Below are positions 28,806 through 38,011 of a stretch of DNA of 64,000 nt, piece by piece. Origin of the DNA: Dehalococcoidia bacterium (GTDB lineage: Bacteria > Chloroflexota > Dehalococcoidia > Dehalococcoidales > Fen-1064); contig DUEV01000006.1 in the NCBI GenBank assembly GCA_011170375.1, positions 1 to 64,000 of the forward strand, read 5' to 3'. The notes below the pieces were generated by a model. That model searched no databases. It saw only the letters and a list, made by a program, of their open reading frames with translations, and was not told the DNA's origin. The translations under genes were made by a program, and so were the position numbers. Positions within the stretch are counted from its first letter, which is position 1. Every line of letters starts with the position of its first letter.

Positions 28806-29564
28806 ATGAATGATATTGTATTTCGTTACGTATTGATTGCCTGGATCATTATCGCGATTATCGTGTTCATTTCCCTATTCTTTACAGCCGCCCCATACGG
28901 GCGTTATTTCAAGCGTAGCTTTGGGCCATCTGTTAATGGGAGGCTCGGATGGATGATTATGGAAACACCTGCTCTACTGGTATTTACTGCCTTTTTTATT
29001 GCAGATATTATAATGGTAACTATCGTACAGATCACTTTTCTCGCTATGTGGACATCTCACTACATAGATAGATCATTCATCTATCCGATCAAGTTCAGGA
29101 TTTCTCTAAAACCATTACCATTAATCATATTAATAGCCGGTTTTGGATTTAACGTCATTAATGCCTACCTGAACAGTGAATACATTGTTATTAATGCTTC
29201 AAAATACTCCGAAACATGGCTTTATGACACACGCTTCATTGCCGGTCTTGCCCTTTTCATATTAGGTTTCATAGTGAATCGACGTTCAGATTACACGCTT
29301 TACCGTATCAGAAGCACTTTTCGACAGGAATACAGTATACCGCAAGGCGGCTTATACCGGTGGGTGTCCTGCCCGAATTATTTTGGGGAAATTATTATGT
29401 GGACCGGCTGGGCTATTAGTACTTGGTCACCCGTTGCCGGTGCGTTTTTATTATGGACAATCGCCAATTTAGTACCACGGGCAAGATCGCACCATCAATG
29501 GTATCAGAAACATTTCGTAGATTATCCATATGAAAGGCGTGTCATTATACCCTGGATTTGGTAG
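28806..29564 (+). CDS. Steroid 5-alpha-reductase-like membrane protein
   Basis: C-terminal IPQGGLYRWVSCPNYFGEIIMWTGWAISTWS…ANLVPRARSHHQWYQKHFVDYPYERRVIIPWIW. Confidence 0.8.
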   Translation: MNDIVFRYVLIAWIIIAIIVFISLFFTAAPYGRYFKRSFGPSVNGRLGWMIMETPALLVFTAFFIADIIMVTIVQITFLAMWTSHYIDRSFIYPIKFRISLKPLPLIILIAGFGFNVINAYLNSEYIVINASKYSETWLYDTRFIAGLALFILGFIVNRRSDYTLYRIRSTFRQEYSIPQGGLYRWVSCPNYFGEIIMWTGWAISTWSPVAGAFLLWTIANLVPRARSHHQWYQKHFVDYPYERRVIIPWIW

Positions 29565-29633
29565 TTAACTGTTCACATGCATCGCAGATTTAGATATTTT
29601 TGAGTACAATTTTTTCAGAGGAGGTTTGTTGAA

Positions 29634-30167
29634 ATGGAGACTCAGCAGATAATTCTGCTCATTATCAATATCATAGGAGGCATTGCTGTAATTGGTAGCT
29701 ATATCTTTGGAATCAAGGCACAATCAGGTGGGGCTAATGCTCTCTGGGGTGGAGTTCCACCGAATATTAGACCGGTATACGGTGTTTCAATGGTCCTGTC
29801 AGCTCTTGGATACTTCGCTTTTCTCTATTTTATCCTATTCGAAATCATACCTGACGAAGTATTGATTGGTGGACGATTTGATTTCAGTGTTTTTTACTTG
29901 ATATTCATCTTCATTCTCTTACCCTCATCATTGTGGATGCCACTTACCAATGTGTATATCGGTAATCAAATCACGAGTATCAAGATCGGAGTTCGTGCTG
30001 TCCTGGCACTGGTAGGACTGGCTTCAATAGCTCTTGTTTGGGCGATTCTCAGTCTGGAAACAACTACTCAAAACGTTCCCTACTGGCTTGCGGTTGCCGG
30101 TAGTAGTTACTTCGCATTCCATACCGCTATTTTGGATGGCGTGATATGGTCAGTATTGTTTAAATAG
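29634..30167 (+). CDS. Multi-TM membrane protein
   Basis: 177 aa, hydrophobic; RBS gaggagg. Confidence 0.6.
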   Translation: METQQIILLIINIIGGIAVIGSYIFGIKAQSGGANALWGGVPPNIRPVYGVSMVLSALGYFAFLYFILFEIIPDEVLIGGRFDFSVFYLIFIFILLPSSLWMPLTNVYIGNQITSIKIGVRAVLALVGLASIALVWAILSLETTTQNVPYWLAVAGSSYFAFHTAILDGVIWSVLFK

Positions 30168-30235
30168 GCTTAACCAAATAACTAGTAGTAAATCGTGAAT
30201 CGAAAATGTATAGATAGGAAAATTAGGAGATAGCT

Positions 30236-30580
30236 ATGAAAGTCGATTTTTATTGCTGGGCGAAGTGAAATACCTGTCGTAAGGCGAGGGAGTTTCTTTC
30301 GCAAAAGAATGTGGAAATAAACGAGCGTGATTTCTTCAAGAATCCCTTTAACCAATCTGAGATAGAGGAGCTGATTCAGGGAAAACCAGCTTCGGAGATG
30401 TTCAATTTCAGGAGTCCCAGCTTCAAGCAACTCGGCCTAGAACGCGACAAGCTGAACGACAAAGAGCTTATCGACCTTATGCTGAAAGAGCCAAGACTTG
30501 TCCGCAGGCCTGTAGTACGCATCAATGACAAAGTGTATTTCAGCGCTGACAGGTCAGTCCTGGAGGGTCTTGTCAATTAA
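30236..30580 (+). CDS. ArsC/Spx-family selenoprotein (UGA at codon 11 read as Sec, UNTC)
   Basis: RBS aggag; MKVDFYCWAK(U)NTCRKAREFLSQKNVEINERDFFKNPFNQSEIEELIQGKPASEMFNFRSPSFKQLGLERDKLNDKELIDLMLKEPRLVRRPVVRINDKVYFSADRSVLEGLVN*; TGA 30266-30268. Confidence 0.88.
30284..30302 (+). promoter_or_regulatory. bSECIS-like stem-loop
   Basis: GCGAGGGA-GTT-TCTTTCGC (8 bp with two G:U), loop starts with G; 23 nt between UGA and the loop G. Confidence 0.78.
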
Positions 30581-30581
30581 T

Positions 30582-31043
30582 ATGAAGCGCCTTAATCCGG
30601 ACAAACTTCATGTAACCTATCTAGCCGGCGCTACTCCGGACGAACTGATCGTACCAAGACGTTATACGCTGACTCACTCTGATATTACCGGAACCCTTTT
30701 TCTCTCCATCGGTAGTGAGTATGATACACGAAAGACTTCTAAATTCTATACAAGATTGATGAGGGATGAAGTACTGGCAGAATTAATAGACGAGGGAGAA
30801 GATCTCATCTTTAGGGTATACTGTCACGTTAGTGGAGGCTTTGTTTTCGGTAGGGCTAAGTGGCGGTACAATATTTTTAAATCTGAATTACCACTAGTCC
30901 TGGAAGCTATTAGGTTCGGTGACAAAAATCTAATTGAGAAGATCCCAACGATTGATAATTCCAAAGTATTTGTGCATTTTCAATCTACCGATAACCGGTT
31001 TAACAAGGTCGAGGAGTGGGGCTTTATCGCAGATTACAAATGA
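30582..31043 (+). CDS. STAY-GREEN (SGR) family protein, putative Mg-dechelatase homologue
   Basis: MKRLNPDKLHVTYLAGATPDELIVPRRYTLTHSDITGTLFLSIGSEYDTRKTSKFYTRLMRDEVLAEL resembles the SGR signature (PRRYTLTHSD…LF L…G.EY…LMRDEV.AE). Confidence 0.8.
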   Translation: MKRLNPDKLHVTYLAGATPDELIVPRRYTLTHSDITGTLFLSIGSEYDTRKTSKFYTRLMRDEVLAELIDEGEDLIFRVYCHVSGGFVFGRAKWRYNIFKSELPLVLEAIRFGDKNLIEKIPTIDNSKVFVHFQSTDNRFNKVEEWGFIADYK

Positions 31044-31116
31044 TTACAGATAATTCTTAATTATTGAGTGTGCATATTCTTTTGTCGATTATAGTGACAT
31101 TTTATATTGAGAATCA

Positions 31117-31584
31117 TTGAAAAGAGGTGTAAAGATTAAAACCGTACAGATCTATAATGCTAGACAGAACAAGGTGGCAGAGGTAGAGAAGATCGAGAAG
31201 TCTGATGCTGACTGGAAGAAATTACTAACAAAGAAGCAGTATGAAATCACGACCAGGAAAAGAACGGAATCTCCAGGCACATGTCCCTTCAATACAATCC
31301 ACGAACCAGGTATCTTCCAGTGTGTACGCTGTAACACTCACCTTTTCCGTAGTTCCACCAAGTTCGAATCGGGGACAGGGTGGCCCAGCTTCTATGAACC
31401 GGTCTCAGATTTGAACATAGTCGAGGAGACAGACAGGAGTTCAGGAATGATACGGATAGAGGTGCTTTGCGCCCGTTGTGGCTCACACCTTGGTCATGTT
31501 TTCGATGATGGCCCGCCACCTACTGGCAGACGGTATTGTATGAACGGTCTCGCATTGAAATTCGTATCCGAGGGTCAGCTATGA
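31117..31584 (+). CDS. msrB: Peptide methionine (R)-S-oxide reductase
   Basis: FESGTGWPSFYEP…RCGSHLGHVFDDGPPPTGRRYCMN. Confidence 0.92.
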   Translation: MKRGVKIKTVQIYNARQNKVAEVEKIEKSDADWKKLLTKKQYEITTRKRTESPGTCPFNTIHEPGIFQCVRCNTHLFRSSTKFESGTGWPSFYEPVSDLNIVEETDRSSGMIRIEVLCARCGSHLGHVFDDGPPPTGRRYCMNGLALKFVSEGQL

Positions 31585-32129
31585 ACCAAACAGCCTCATC
31601 AGAAGTCACTACACTCGCCGGCGGCTGTTTCTGGTGCATCGACGCGGTCTTCAGGGAGATTGAGGGCGTTAATCATGTTGTTTCCGGCTACACCGGTGGC
31701 ACTGCTGCTAATCCAAACTACAAGCAGGTCTGCACCGGTACAACTGGCCATGCTGAAGCGGTTCAGATGAGCTTCAATCCTTCAAAGATATCTTATCGGG
31801 AAATACTGGAGATTTTCTTCTCTATCCATGACCCAACGACATTGAACCGTCAGGGCGCGGATGTAGGCACACAATATCGTTCAGTAATTTTCTACCACAA
31901 CGAGCAGCAAAAGGCCGTCGCTGAAAAAATCATTGAAGAGCTTGATGAGGCTCATGTGTGGAAGAATCCGATTGTCACTGAAATTTTACCGCTCGGTAAG
32001 TTCTATCCTGCAGAAGACTACCATCAGGGATACTTCTCAAAGAATCCACGACAAGGATACTGCCAGATGATAATTTCACCCAAGGTGAATAAGTTCCGCC
32101 AGCAGTGGACAAAGCGCCTCAAAATATGA
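31581..32129 (+). CDS. msrA: Peptide methionine (S)-S-oxide reductase
   Basis: TLAGGCFWCIDAVFREIEGV…GHAEAV; ATGA overlap with msrB. Confidence 0.92.
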   Translation: MNQTASSEVTTLAGGCFWCIDAVFREIEGVNHVVSGYTGGTAANPNYKQVCTGTTGHAEAVQMSFNPSKISYREILEIFFSIHDPTTLNRQGADVGTQYRSVIFYHNEQQKAVAEKIIEELDEAHVWKNPIVTEILPLGKFYPAEDYHQGYFSKNPRQGYCQMIISPKVNKFRQQWTKRLKI

Positions 32130-32147
32130 TCTTTGTAGGAGGCACTA

Positions 32148-32503
32148 ATGGGAAAACTTACTCGATTAGCTAATATTAACGACCTGACCGAAGGAAGTAT
32201 GAAGAGGTTTCAGGTTGAAGGCATGGATATACTGATGGCCAGGATTGGAGGAAAATACTACGCTGCACAGAATAAATGCCCTCACCTCGGTGGAGACCTT
32301 TCAAAAGGCAAATTAGAAGGAACCGTCTTGACCTGTCCTCGACACGGCTCTCAATTTAACCTGACCGATGGTAGCGTTGTCCGCTGGCTTAAGGGAGCCG
32401 GATTAATTTCAACCATTGCGAAGACGCCTAAATCACCACAGAAGTTGACTACCTATCATATCATACAAAGGTCGATGGGCAAGATATCATGGTGGAAATC
32501 TAA
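32148..32503 (+). pseudogene. Rieske ferredoxin gene with C-terminal frameshift
   Basis: CPHLGG…CPRHGSQF; tandem atcat atcat at 32455-32464; removing 5 bp restores TYHTKVDGQDIMVEI* ending 32503. Confidence 0.75.
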
Positions 32504-32511
32504 TAAAGTAA

Positions 32512-32700
32512 TACCCCTGGTGCGACTCGAACGCACGACACACGGTTTAGGAAGCAGTATTGCAGTTTGACCACGAAAACTACGAAATTCGTGCCTGAGA
32601 GACGGTGTATTTTGGCACTTTTTTCTTCAGAATAGCGTGTCAACCTCCTGGTCAATTACGGGAGAATTATAAAAATAATTCGGAAATAATTCAACATTTT
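32512..32700 (-). repeat. Island-boundary repeat copy B, starting with the 3' half of tRNA-Arg(CCT)
   Basis: tRNA 3' part 32512-32553 (minus CTTCCTAAACCGTGTGTCGTGCGTTCGAGTCGCACCAGGGGTA) followed by sequence matching 20575-20725. Confidence 0.8.
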
Positions 32701-33126
32701 GCCGGGAAAGAATAGACCTGCATAAAATGATTAGGGGACCTTCGCAAAGATTCCCCACATGGTGGATTTTCTGCCAGACATTTATGGGCATAATGCAACA
32801 GTTAATTGCCCTTTATTTTTCTGGAAAGACACCGGTAATCTGCCACCGGGATTCTAATCGCCGAAAAGCACTTCGGCAATCATGTGCCCCACGTCAACGT
32901 CAGAATAGCGTCAAAGTCGAGAGGGGAGGTTTCATACCTTACCTTTCTCGTATACTAATTTCTATCTTTTTCCCTTACAGTCTTAATGCAGTATAATGGC
33001 TCATAATGCAATCGCCCAGACACAAAGATGTAGAGGCATCTGATATTCAAACCAAGTTCCATACACGACAGGGGAGTTCACTAACTTGCACCATGCGTAG
33101 TAACAAGAGATAATGAGGAGGCAAAC

Positions 33127-36100
33127 TTGATGAGACCGATATTCTCTTTTAAATCAATTCTCGTTCTATTCACGGTTATTTTTGTTACTTCCTCTCTTTC
33201 TGTTCCTATAGTACTTGCCCAAGACCAAGATGAGAACACTGGCGGTCGATGGTGGAATGGCGTCTGGCTCTATGAGTCAAAGAGTATACGTAGTGAGGGC
33301 TACTATCCATTTGCCGGAGGTGGTTCATGCTGTGGCTGCGGTACAAAACATTATGGCACGCTACCTGATGATTTCCCGAAGCAGGATATTGCGGAAGTGA
33401 CATTCTTCCTGCTGACCAGCCGCTCGAATAGCTTGTATACCGAGATTGAAGTTGGGGACACTCGGCTTACTTTTACACTAACCGAGCCCGCTCCTTCAAC
33501 AAAAACCTACTCGGTCACAGCGACCAGTACGGAAGCAAAAAATGAGACTCTGCCCATTGATGTCCCCTGGTATATTACCTTCGAGTTTGACACACCTGTG
33601 AAAAACGTTGGAAGTGGTTGGAGATGGGAAATTGGGGACGGCGACAGCAATCTACTGAGTGCAGTATGGCTACATATGAGTGATGCTGATACACAGGGTT
33701 TACCCGGGACGGCAGAGACATACGACTGCAGCTATCGAGAGACCAGGAACGGCTGGTATTCTGTCATGTTTAAGGGTACCAGTAGTGATGTAACACCGAC
33801 GCCACCACCAGACGAGGAGAGTAAACCTACCTGTTCTGTAGTTCGAACTGTTACCAAGGTCTCAGGGAGTAACACATATGATGTAACTCTGACCATCACC
33901 AACACAGGAGATGTAACAGCTACCCAAGTGACTTTTGCTGAACAACTCATTGACCTCCAGTACGTAGGTGAACCCGGTGAGTCAGCAGGATTTGAGGTTT
34001 ACCAATACAAAACACTTGGTGCTGTCCAGAGTGATTATGAGGTCTGGATTTATTCAGGTGTAATGGATGAGGCAGGGCAAACTATAGAGTTCGCTCCAGG
34101 AGACACGTATTCTTTTAATTACCAGGTCGTACCCATCATCGATGCAGACTGCAATTGGACAACTCAGGGTACCTACTTAGGCTACAGCAACCAAGCAACT
34201 GGGAAATCCGCATTCGGTTGTACGAAATTGGGCTTTCTCTGGGACTCGGATACCAAAATACCCAACCTCACTTCACAATGCATTAACAATACACTGGACA
34301 CAGTCGATGGTAAACCAATTGGGCAGGCAGATGCCGGGACCGATATGCTGATTGTCTCCAGCCCGGGGGCTATCATAGAGAACTATGCTACCACCGATGC
34401 TGCAGGTGATATCGATAATTCTGACGCCTATCGACTACTAGGTGAGATGGCGAAAACAGCAAGTGAGCAGAATGGTATCCTGTCTTTTATCGAATTGGGT
34501 CAGAATGACGACTGGACAAATGTTGATACTGCAATTGAGCAGTGGGTTAATCACGAACTCATGTGGAATGTGCAGGACGATTCCGAATATTACCTTATGA
34601 TCGTAGGCAATGATGAAATCATTCCCTTTGCTCAACCAAATGATCCGCTCAGTAATGATTCTTGTCCCTCAGACACGTATTATGCAGATATTAATGAGGA
34701 CTGGATACAGGATCTCTGTGTCGGTAGAATTATCGCCTGGGAAATTGATGACCTGATTCGGTTGATGAGCACAACATCGATTAATGCCGGAAATGGTGTG
34801 ACGATAGCATATGACACCGACATTCACCACAAGGGTCAGGAACAGGCGACAGCTGACCCCGAATACTTCACCGACTGGTGTAATACACTAATCGGATATC
34901 TTAGTAGTGGTACGGTCTCATATCGGACAGTTATCGGAGCATCACCTATTGGAAGTGGCCTAAGGAGCGTAGACGACCTGTTCAAAAACCGAGCTGTTTT
35001 TCTTTGTGCTGGACATGGTGAACACGACTCATTCTGTTTTTATGAGATGGATGGCAGTACCACAGCTGTACCATATTACCTGACCACCAATGACTTTCCG
35101 GACAACGCGGCTGATGTTTATATTACCTGCTTGTGCCTCACCGCTCATGCAATTAATGGTCACATTTGTGATGGTTGTCAAGATAGCCGGAGTTATGAAA
35201 GCAGCATATCTTTGGCATGTATCAACTCAGGTGCGTATGCCTATGTCGGTGCCACTCTGAAGGCAAAAACCAACTGGGAGGGCACCATCGGAGCAGCTCA
35301 ATTCACAACTGACCTAGTACAAGAATGGCTAGACGAGGAACAAACAATTGGGATGGCATTCAAAGAAGCCATGCAGAATTTAATAGATACCGCACCGAAT
35401 ATCACGAATGTCTTTAATTACGATACCGAGGTTAAGCGGACTTTTCTGGAATATGTTCTTTACGGTAATCCAAAGTTTACCCTAGACCCGCTTCCAGGTG
35501 GAGGTATAGCCGCTATTACTACATCAGCTCCCGGCAGTTTGCTTATGCACCGTGGTAATCCCAAAATAGAAGTGGATCTTGACTTTACATACACTCAAAC
35601 AGAGGAGTACGGTGAATGGTCATTCTTTACCGAATCTCCCGGCACCGAAAGCGTATTATGGAGGTCACCACTCCAGCCAATAATTCCCATGAACATGTTC
35701 ACAGTCGAGTTACCGGCGGAATCGGTACTTAAGGATATCAATTACACCAGCACAGAAAAACATTTGGGAGAATACGAACTTCGTGAACAGACGGGTTACG
35801 ATGATCTAGGTGAAATATCTACTACATCCTCGAGCCAATCAGCAGGCATGCCAAGTGATATGCTCGAATATTTTACCATAAGAAATCCCGATAATTCTCT
35901 TACACTTCACATTCGAGTGTTTCCGATTCAATACGACACAGATACAAATACGGTTACTTTACATGACAATATGACTATTACAATTGAATATGAACCAAGT
36001 AGGTCTTCCAGAATCTCATATTTTTATACTGAGAAACCAAGAGTTGTAAAAGGACGAAATGCTGATTTTCTATGGCAGGTAGAAAACATGGCAAGTGAAT

Positions 36101-37389
36101 CGCAGTATCTTACGGCAAGATTCTCCGTGAGTGATACCGCGGGCAATCTCGTAACCGAATTTGATGACACGGTGTTCATAGCCACCAATGAGACAGAGTG
36201 GTTCGAAACAAGCTGGATTGCAGACATGACACCAGCTGTCTATGTCGTCAGGTTGGCATTATTTGACAGAGACGGATTATTGGTAGATCGCGATATTATA
36301 ACTTTAAAGGTGTTAGCAGAAGCAGTAACTGACATATCTGTCATTAGACGTAGTATAGAGGAAATGTCGACAAGCTTATGGGGTAGTGGTTCGTGGCTAG
36401 CTACAGAATGGGTCTACCTTGTGTCTAGCGAAGGTAGCGTGAATTCTGCTTTTGCCATATCTCCTATAGCATCTATTGAAGATACTACGATAATAACCAC
36501 CGGTACTGAAAGCTTATCAGAATCAGTTCAAATAGTCTTACCAATTTCTGGGACAGATACGATCACTGTTGTCGAAGTAGAAGACGACTTCGAACAGGCT
36601 GTATTAGGGACTATCGAAGAATTGGGATACCAGGTCAGCATAATCAGTGGTGACAGTCCAATCGAATTCGCAGCAACCCTGGCTACGACCAACTGGAGTT
36701 CTTCAAGTGAAGTTGTAATAACATTAGACAAATACCCGCTGGCAATGTTGGCAGGTGAATATGCTAGCTATAAGCGTGTGCCCCTACTATTTATTTACGA
36801 CGAATCAGTGCCATCAATTGTCACGGAGACGCTCGATGCTTTAGGAGTAACTGATATTACGATAATCTCAGATAATTCTATTAACGGTCGCGTAATATCA
36901 ACGTTGGAGGAATACACGACCGATAAAAGAGGTAAGTTCCAGCATATTTCCAATTCGCTGGTTAACCAACTCGCTATTACTGTAGCTGATATGGTGCAAG
37001 AAAATCCGCGGATGGTTGTAGTGGCTAGTGATGCGATAGACTACGCAGGTGCATATCTTGGCTTACCGAATTATGTTAATAAGAATGATGCTATCATCCT
37101 CTTAACACGAACTCTTCCAGACAGATCATTATCAGACAGTACGATCAGTGACTATGATTTAGAGGAGCTCTCACAGACTCTTGACTTAGATTTTAACTAC
37201 TTGAGTGAAAGGGAGCCTGAGGTATTACTGATATTGAATCCTGTAGGCGAGGCAGAAGATAGCGACGGTGAGGCAGGCGGTGCAAGTATTGGAGTAATAA
37301 TTGGCATAATTTTTACTATTATTGCTGCCCTAATAGTCGGATATATTATCTGGCGTTGTTTACCAAAGAATGAGGTTGCCAGATCTTAA
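33127..37389 (+). CDS. Giant surface-anchored C25/gingipain-like (clan CD) cysteine protease
   Basis: Signal peptide; FLCAGHGEHDSF (His) and YITCLCLTAHA (Cys); C-terminal TM IGVIIGIIFTIIAALIVGYIIWRCLPKN; DUF11-like and cell-wall-binding-repeat-like segments. Confidence 0.8.
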   Translation: MMRPIFSFKSILVLFTVIFVTSSLSVPIVLAQDQDENTGGRWWNGVWLYESKSIRSEGYYPFAGGGSCCGCGTKHYGTLPDDFPKQDIAEVTFFLLTSRSNSLYTEIEVGDTRLTFTLTEPAPSTKTYSVTATSTEAKNETLPIDVPWYITFEFDTPVKNVGSGWRWEIGDGDSNLLSAVWLHMSDADTQGLPGTAETYDCSYRETRNGWYSVMFKGTSSDVTPTPPPDEESKPTCSVVRTVTKVSGSNTYDVTLTITNTGDVTATQVTFAEQLIDLQYVGEPGESAGFEVYQYKTLGAVQSDYEVWIYSGVMDEAGQTIEFAPGDTYSFNYQVVPIIDADCNWTTQGTYLGYSNQATGKSAFGCTKLGFLWDSDTKIPNLTSQCINNTLDTVDGKPIGQADAGTDMLIVSSPGAIIENYATTDAAGDIDNSDAYRLLGEMAKTASEQNGILSFIELGQNDDWTNVDTAIEQWVNHELMWNVQDDSEYYLMIVGNDEIIPFAQPNDPLSNDSCPSDTYYADINEDWIQDLCVGRIIAWEIDDLIRLMSTTSINAGNGVTIAYDTDIHHKGQEQATADPEYFTDWCNTLIGYLSSGTVSYRTVIGASPIGSGLRSVDDLFKNRAVFLCAGHGEHDSFCFYEMDGSTTAVPYYLTTNDFPDNAADVYITCLCLTAHAINGHICDGCQDSRSYESSISLACINSGAYAYVGATLKAKTNWEGTIGAAQFTTDLVQEWLDEEQTIGMAFKEAMQNLIDTAPNITNVFNYDTEVKRTFLEYVLYGNPKFTLDPLPGGGIAAITTSAPGSLLMHRGNPKIEVDLDFTYTQTEEYGEWSFFTESPGTESVLWRSPLQPIIPMNMFTVELPAESVLKDINYTSTEKHLGEYELREQTGYDDLGEISTTSSSQSAGMPSDMLEYFTIRNPDNSLTLHIRVFPIQYDTDTNTVTLHDNMTITIEYEPSRSSRISYFYTEKPRVVKGRNADFLWQVENMASESQYLTARFSVSDTAGNLVTEFDDTVFIATNETEWFETSWIADMTPAVYVVRLALFDRDGLLVDRDIITLKVLAEAVTDISVIRRSIEEMSTSLWGSGSWLATEWVYLVSSEGSVNSAFAISPIASIEDTTIITTGTESLSESVQIVLPISGTDTITVVEVEDDFEQAVLGTIEELGYQVSIISGDSPIEFAATLATTNWSSSSEVVITLDKYPLAMLAGEYASYKRVPLLFIYDESVPSIVTETLDALGVTDITIISDNSINGRVISTLEEYTTDKRGKFQHISNSLVNQLAITVADMVQENPRMVVVASDAIDYAGAYLGLPNYVNKNDAIILLTRTLPDRSLSDSTISDYDLEELSQTLDLDFNYLSEREPEVLLILNPVGEAEDSDGEAGGASIGVIIGIIFTIIAALIVGYIIWRCLPKNEVARS

Positions 37390-37708
37390 TCCTGTCAATA
37401 ATCAGGGGGCTGATAGACATTTCTTTGGAAAACAGTGAATGGTAGGTTATTGTTATACCTTTCTCAACCTTGTTTTACCTACCTTTTTACATTTACCACG
37501 GCTAATTGCGATTGTTGGTTATACCTAAGTACGCCGTGGGATTTAGATTTAGGAACAACCGAGCCTGTATGATATTCAAGATGATAGATAAAACAGAACA
37601 TTTTTTGATACATTATGTATTATTAACCAACGTTGCTTAGGCTTCCCGTGCTTACGATAGTATCCTTACCACACAACTTGGGCTAAATAAAAGAACTTCT
37701 ATTCTAAA

Positions 37709-37759
37709 CAGCCCTCGCTGGAGAGGGCACTGAGGCACAAGGAGATTCTGGGGGTTTAA
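37709..37759 (+). pseudogene. C-terminal remnant of a paralogue of the 46077-49256 STAND ATPase
   Basis: CAGCCCTCGCTGGAGAGGGCACTGAGGCACAAGGAGATTCTGGGGGTTTAA = QPSLERALRHKEILGV*, same as the C-terminus at 49207-49256. Confidence 0.8.
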
Positions 37760-37783
37760 GAAAGATAACACAGCTTCAAAAAG

Positions 37784-37860
37784 TGGTACCCCTGGTGCGA
37801 CTCGAACGCACGACACACGGTTTAGGAAACCGTTGCTCTATCCTACTGAGCTACAGGGGC
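37784..37860 (-). tRNA. tRNA-Arg(CCT), CCA encoded
   Basis: GCCCCTGTAGCTCAGTAGGATAGAGCAACGGTTTCCTAAACCGTGTGTCGTGCGTTCGAGTCGCACCAGGGGTACCA; complete cloverleaf by eye. Confidence 0.93.
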
Positions 37861-38011
37861 TTACAGGCTCACCGCACAGGTGATTATAGCACGTTCCTTC
37901 CTTGTCAGTCACCACCGTTGTTGCTATACTAAACTTCACCCCAGTGTGCTACGTGTATTCCGCAAACAATCCCAACACAAGGCATTTTCACGAGGGTAAT
38001 GGAGGAGAGAT

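Noticed and set aside
31581-32129. Selenocysteine MsrA
   Set aside because: The active site reads GGCFWC with a normal Cys codon; no in-frame TGA
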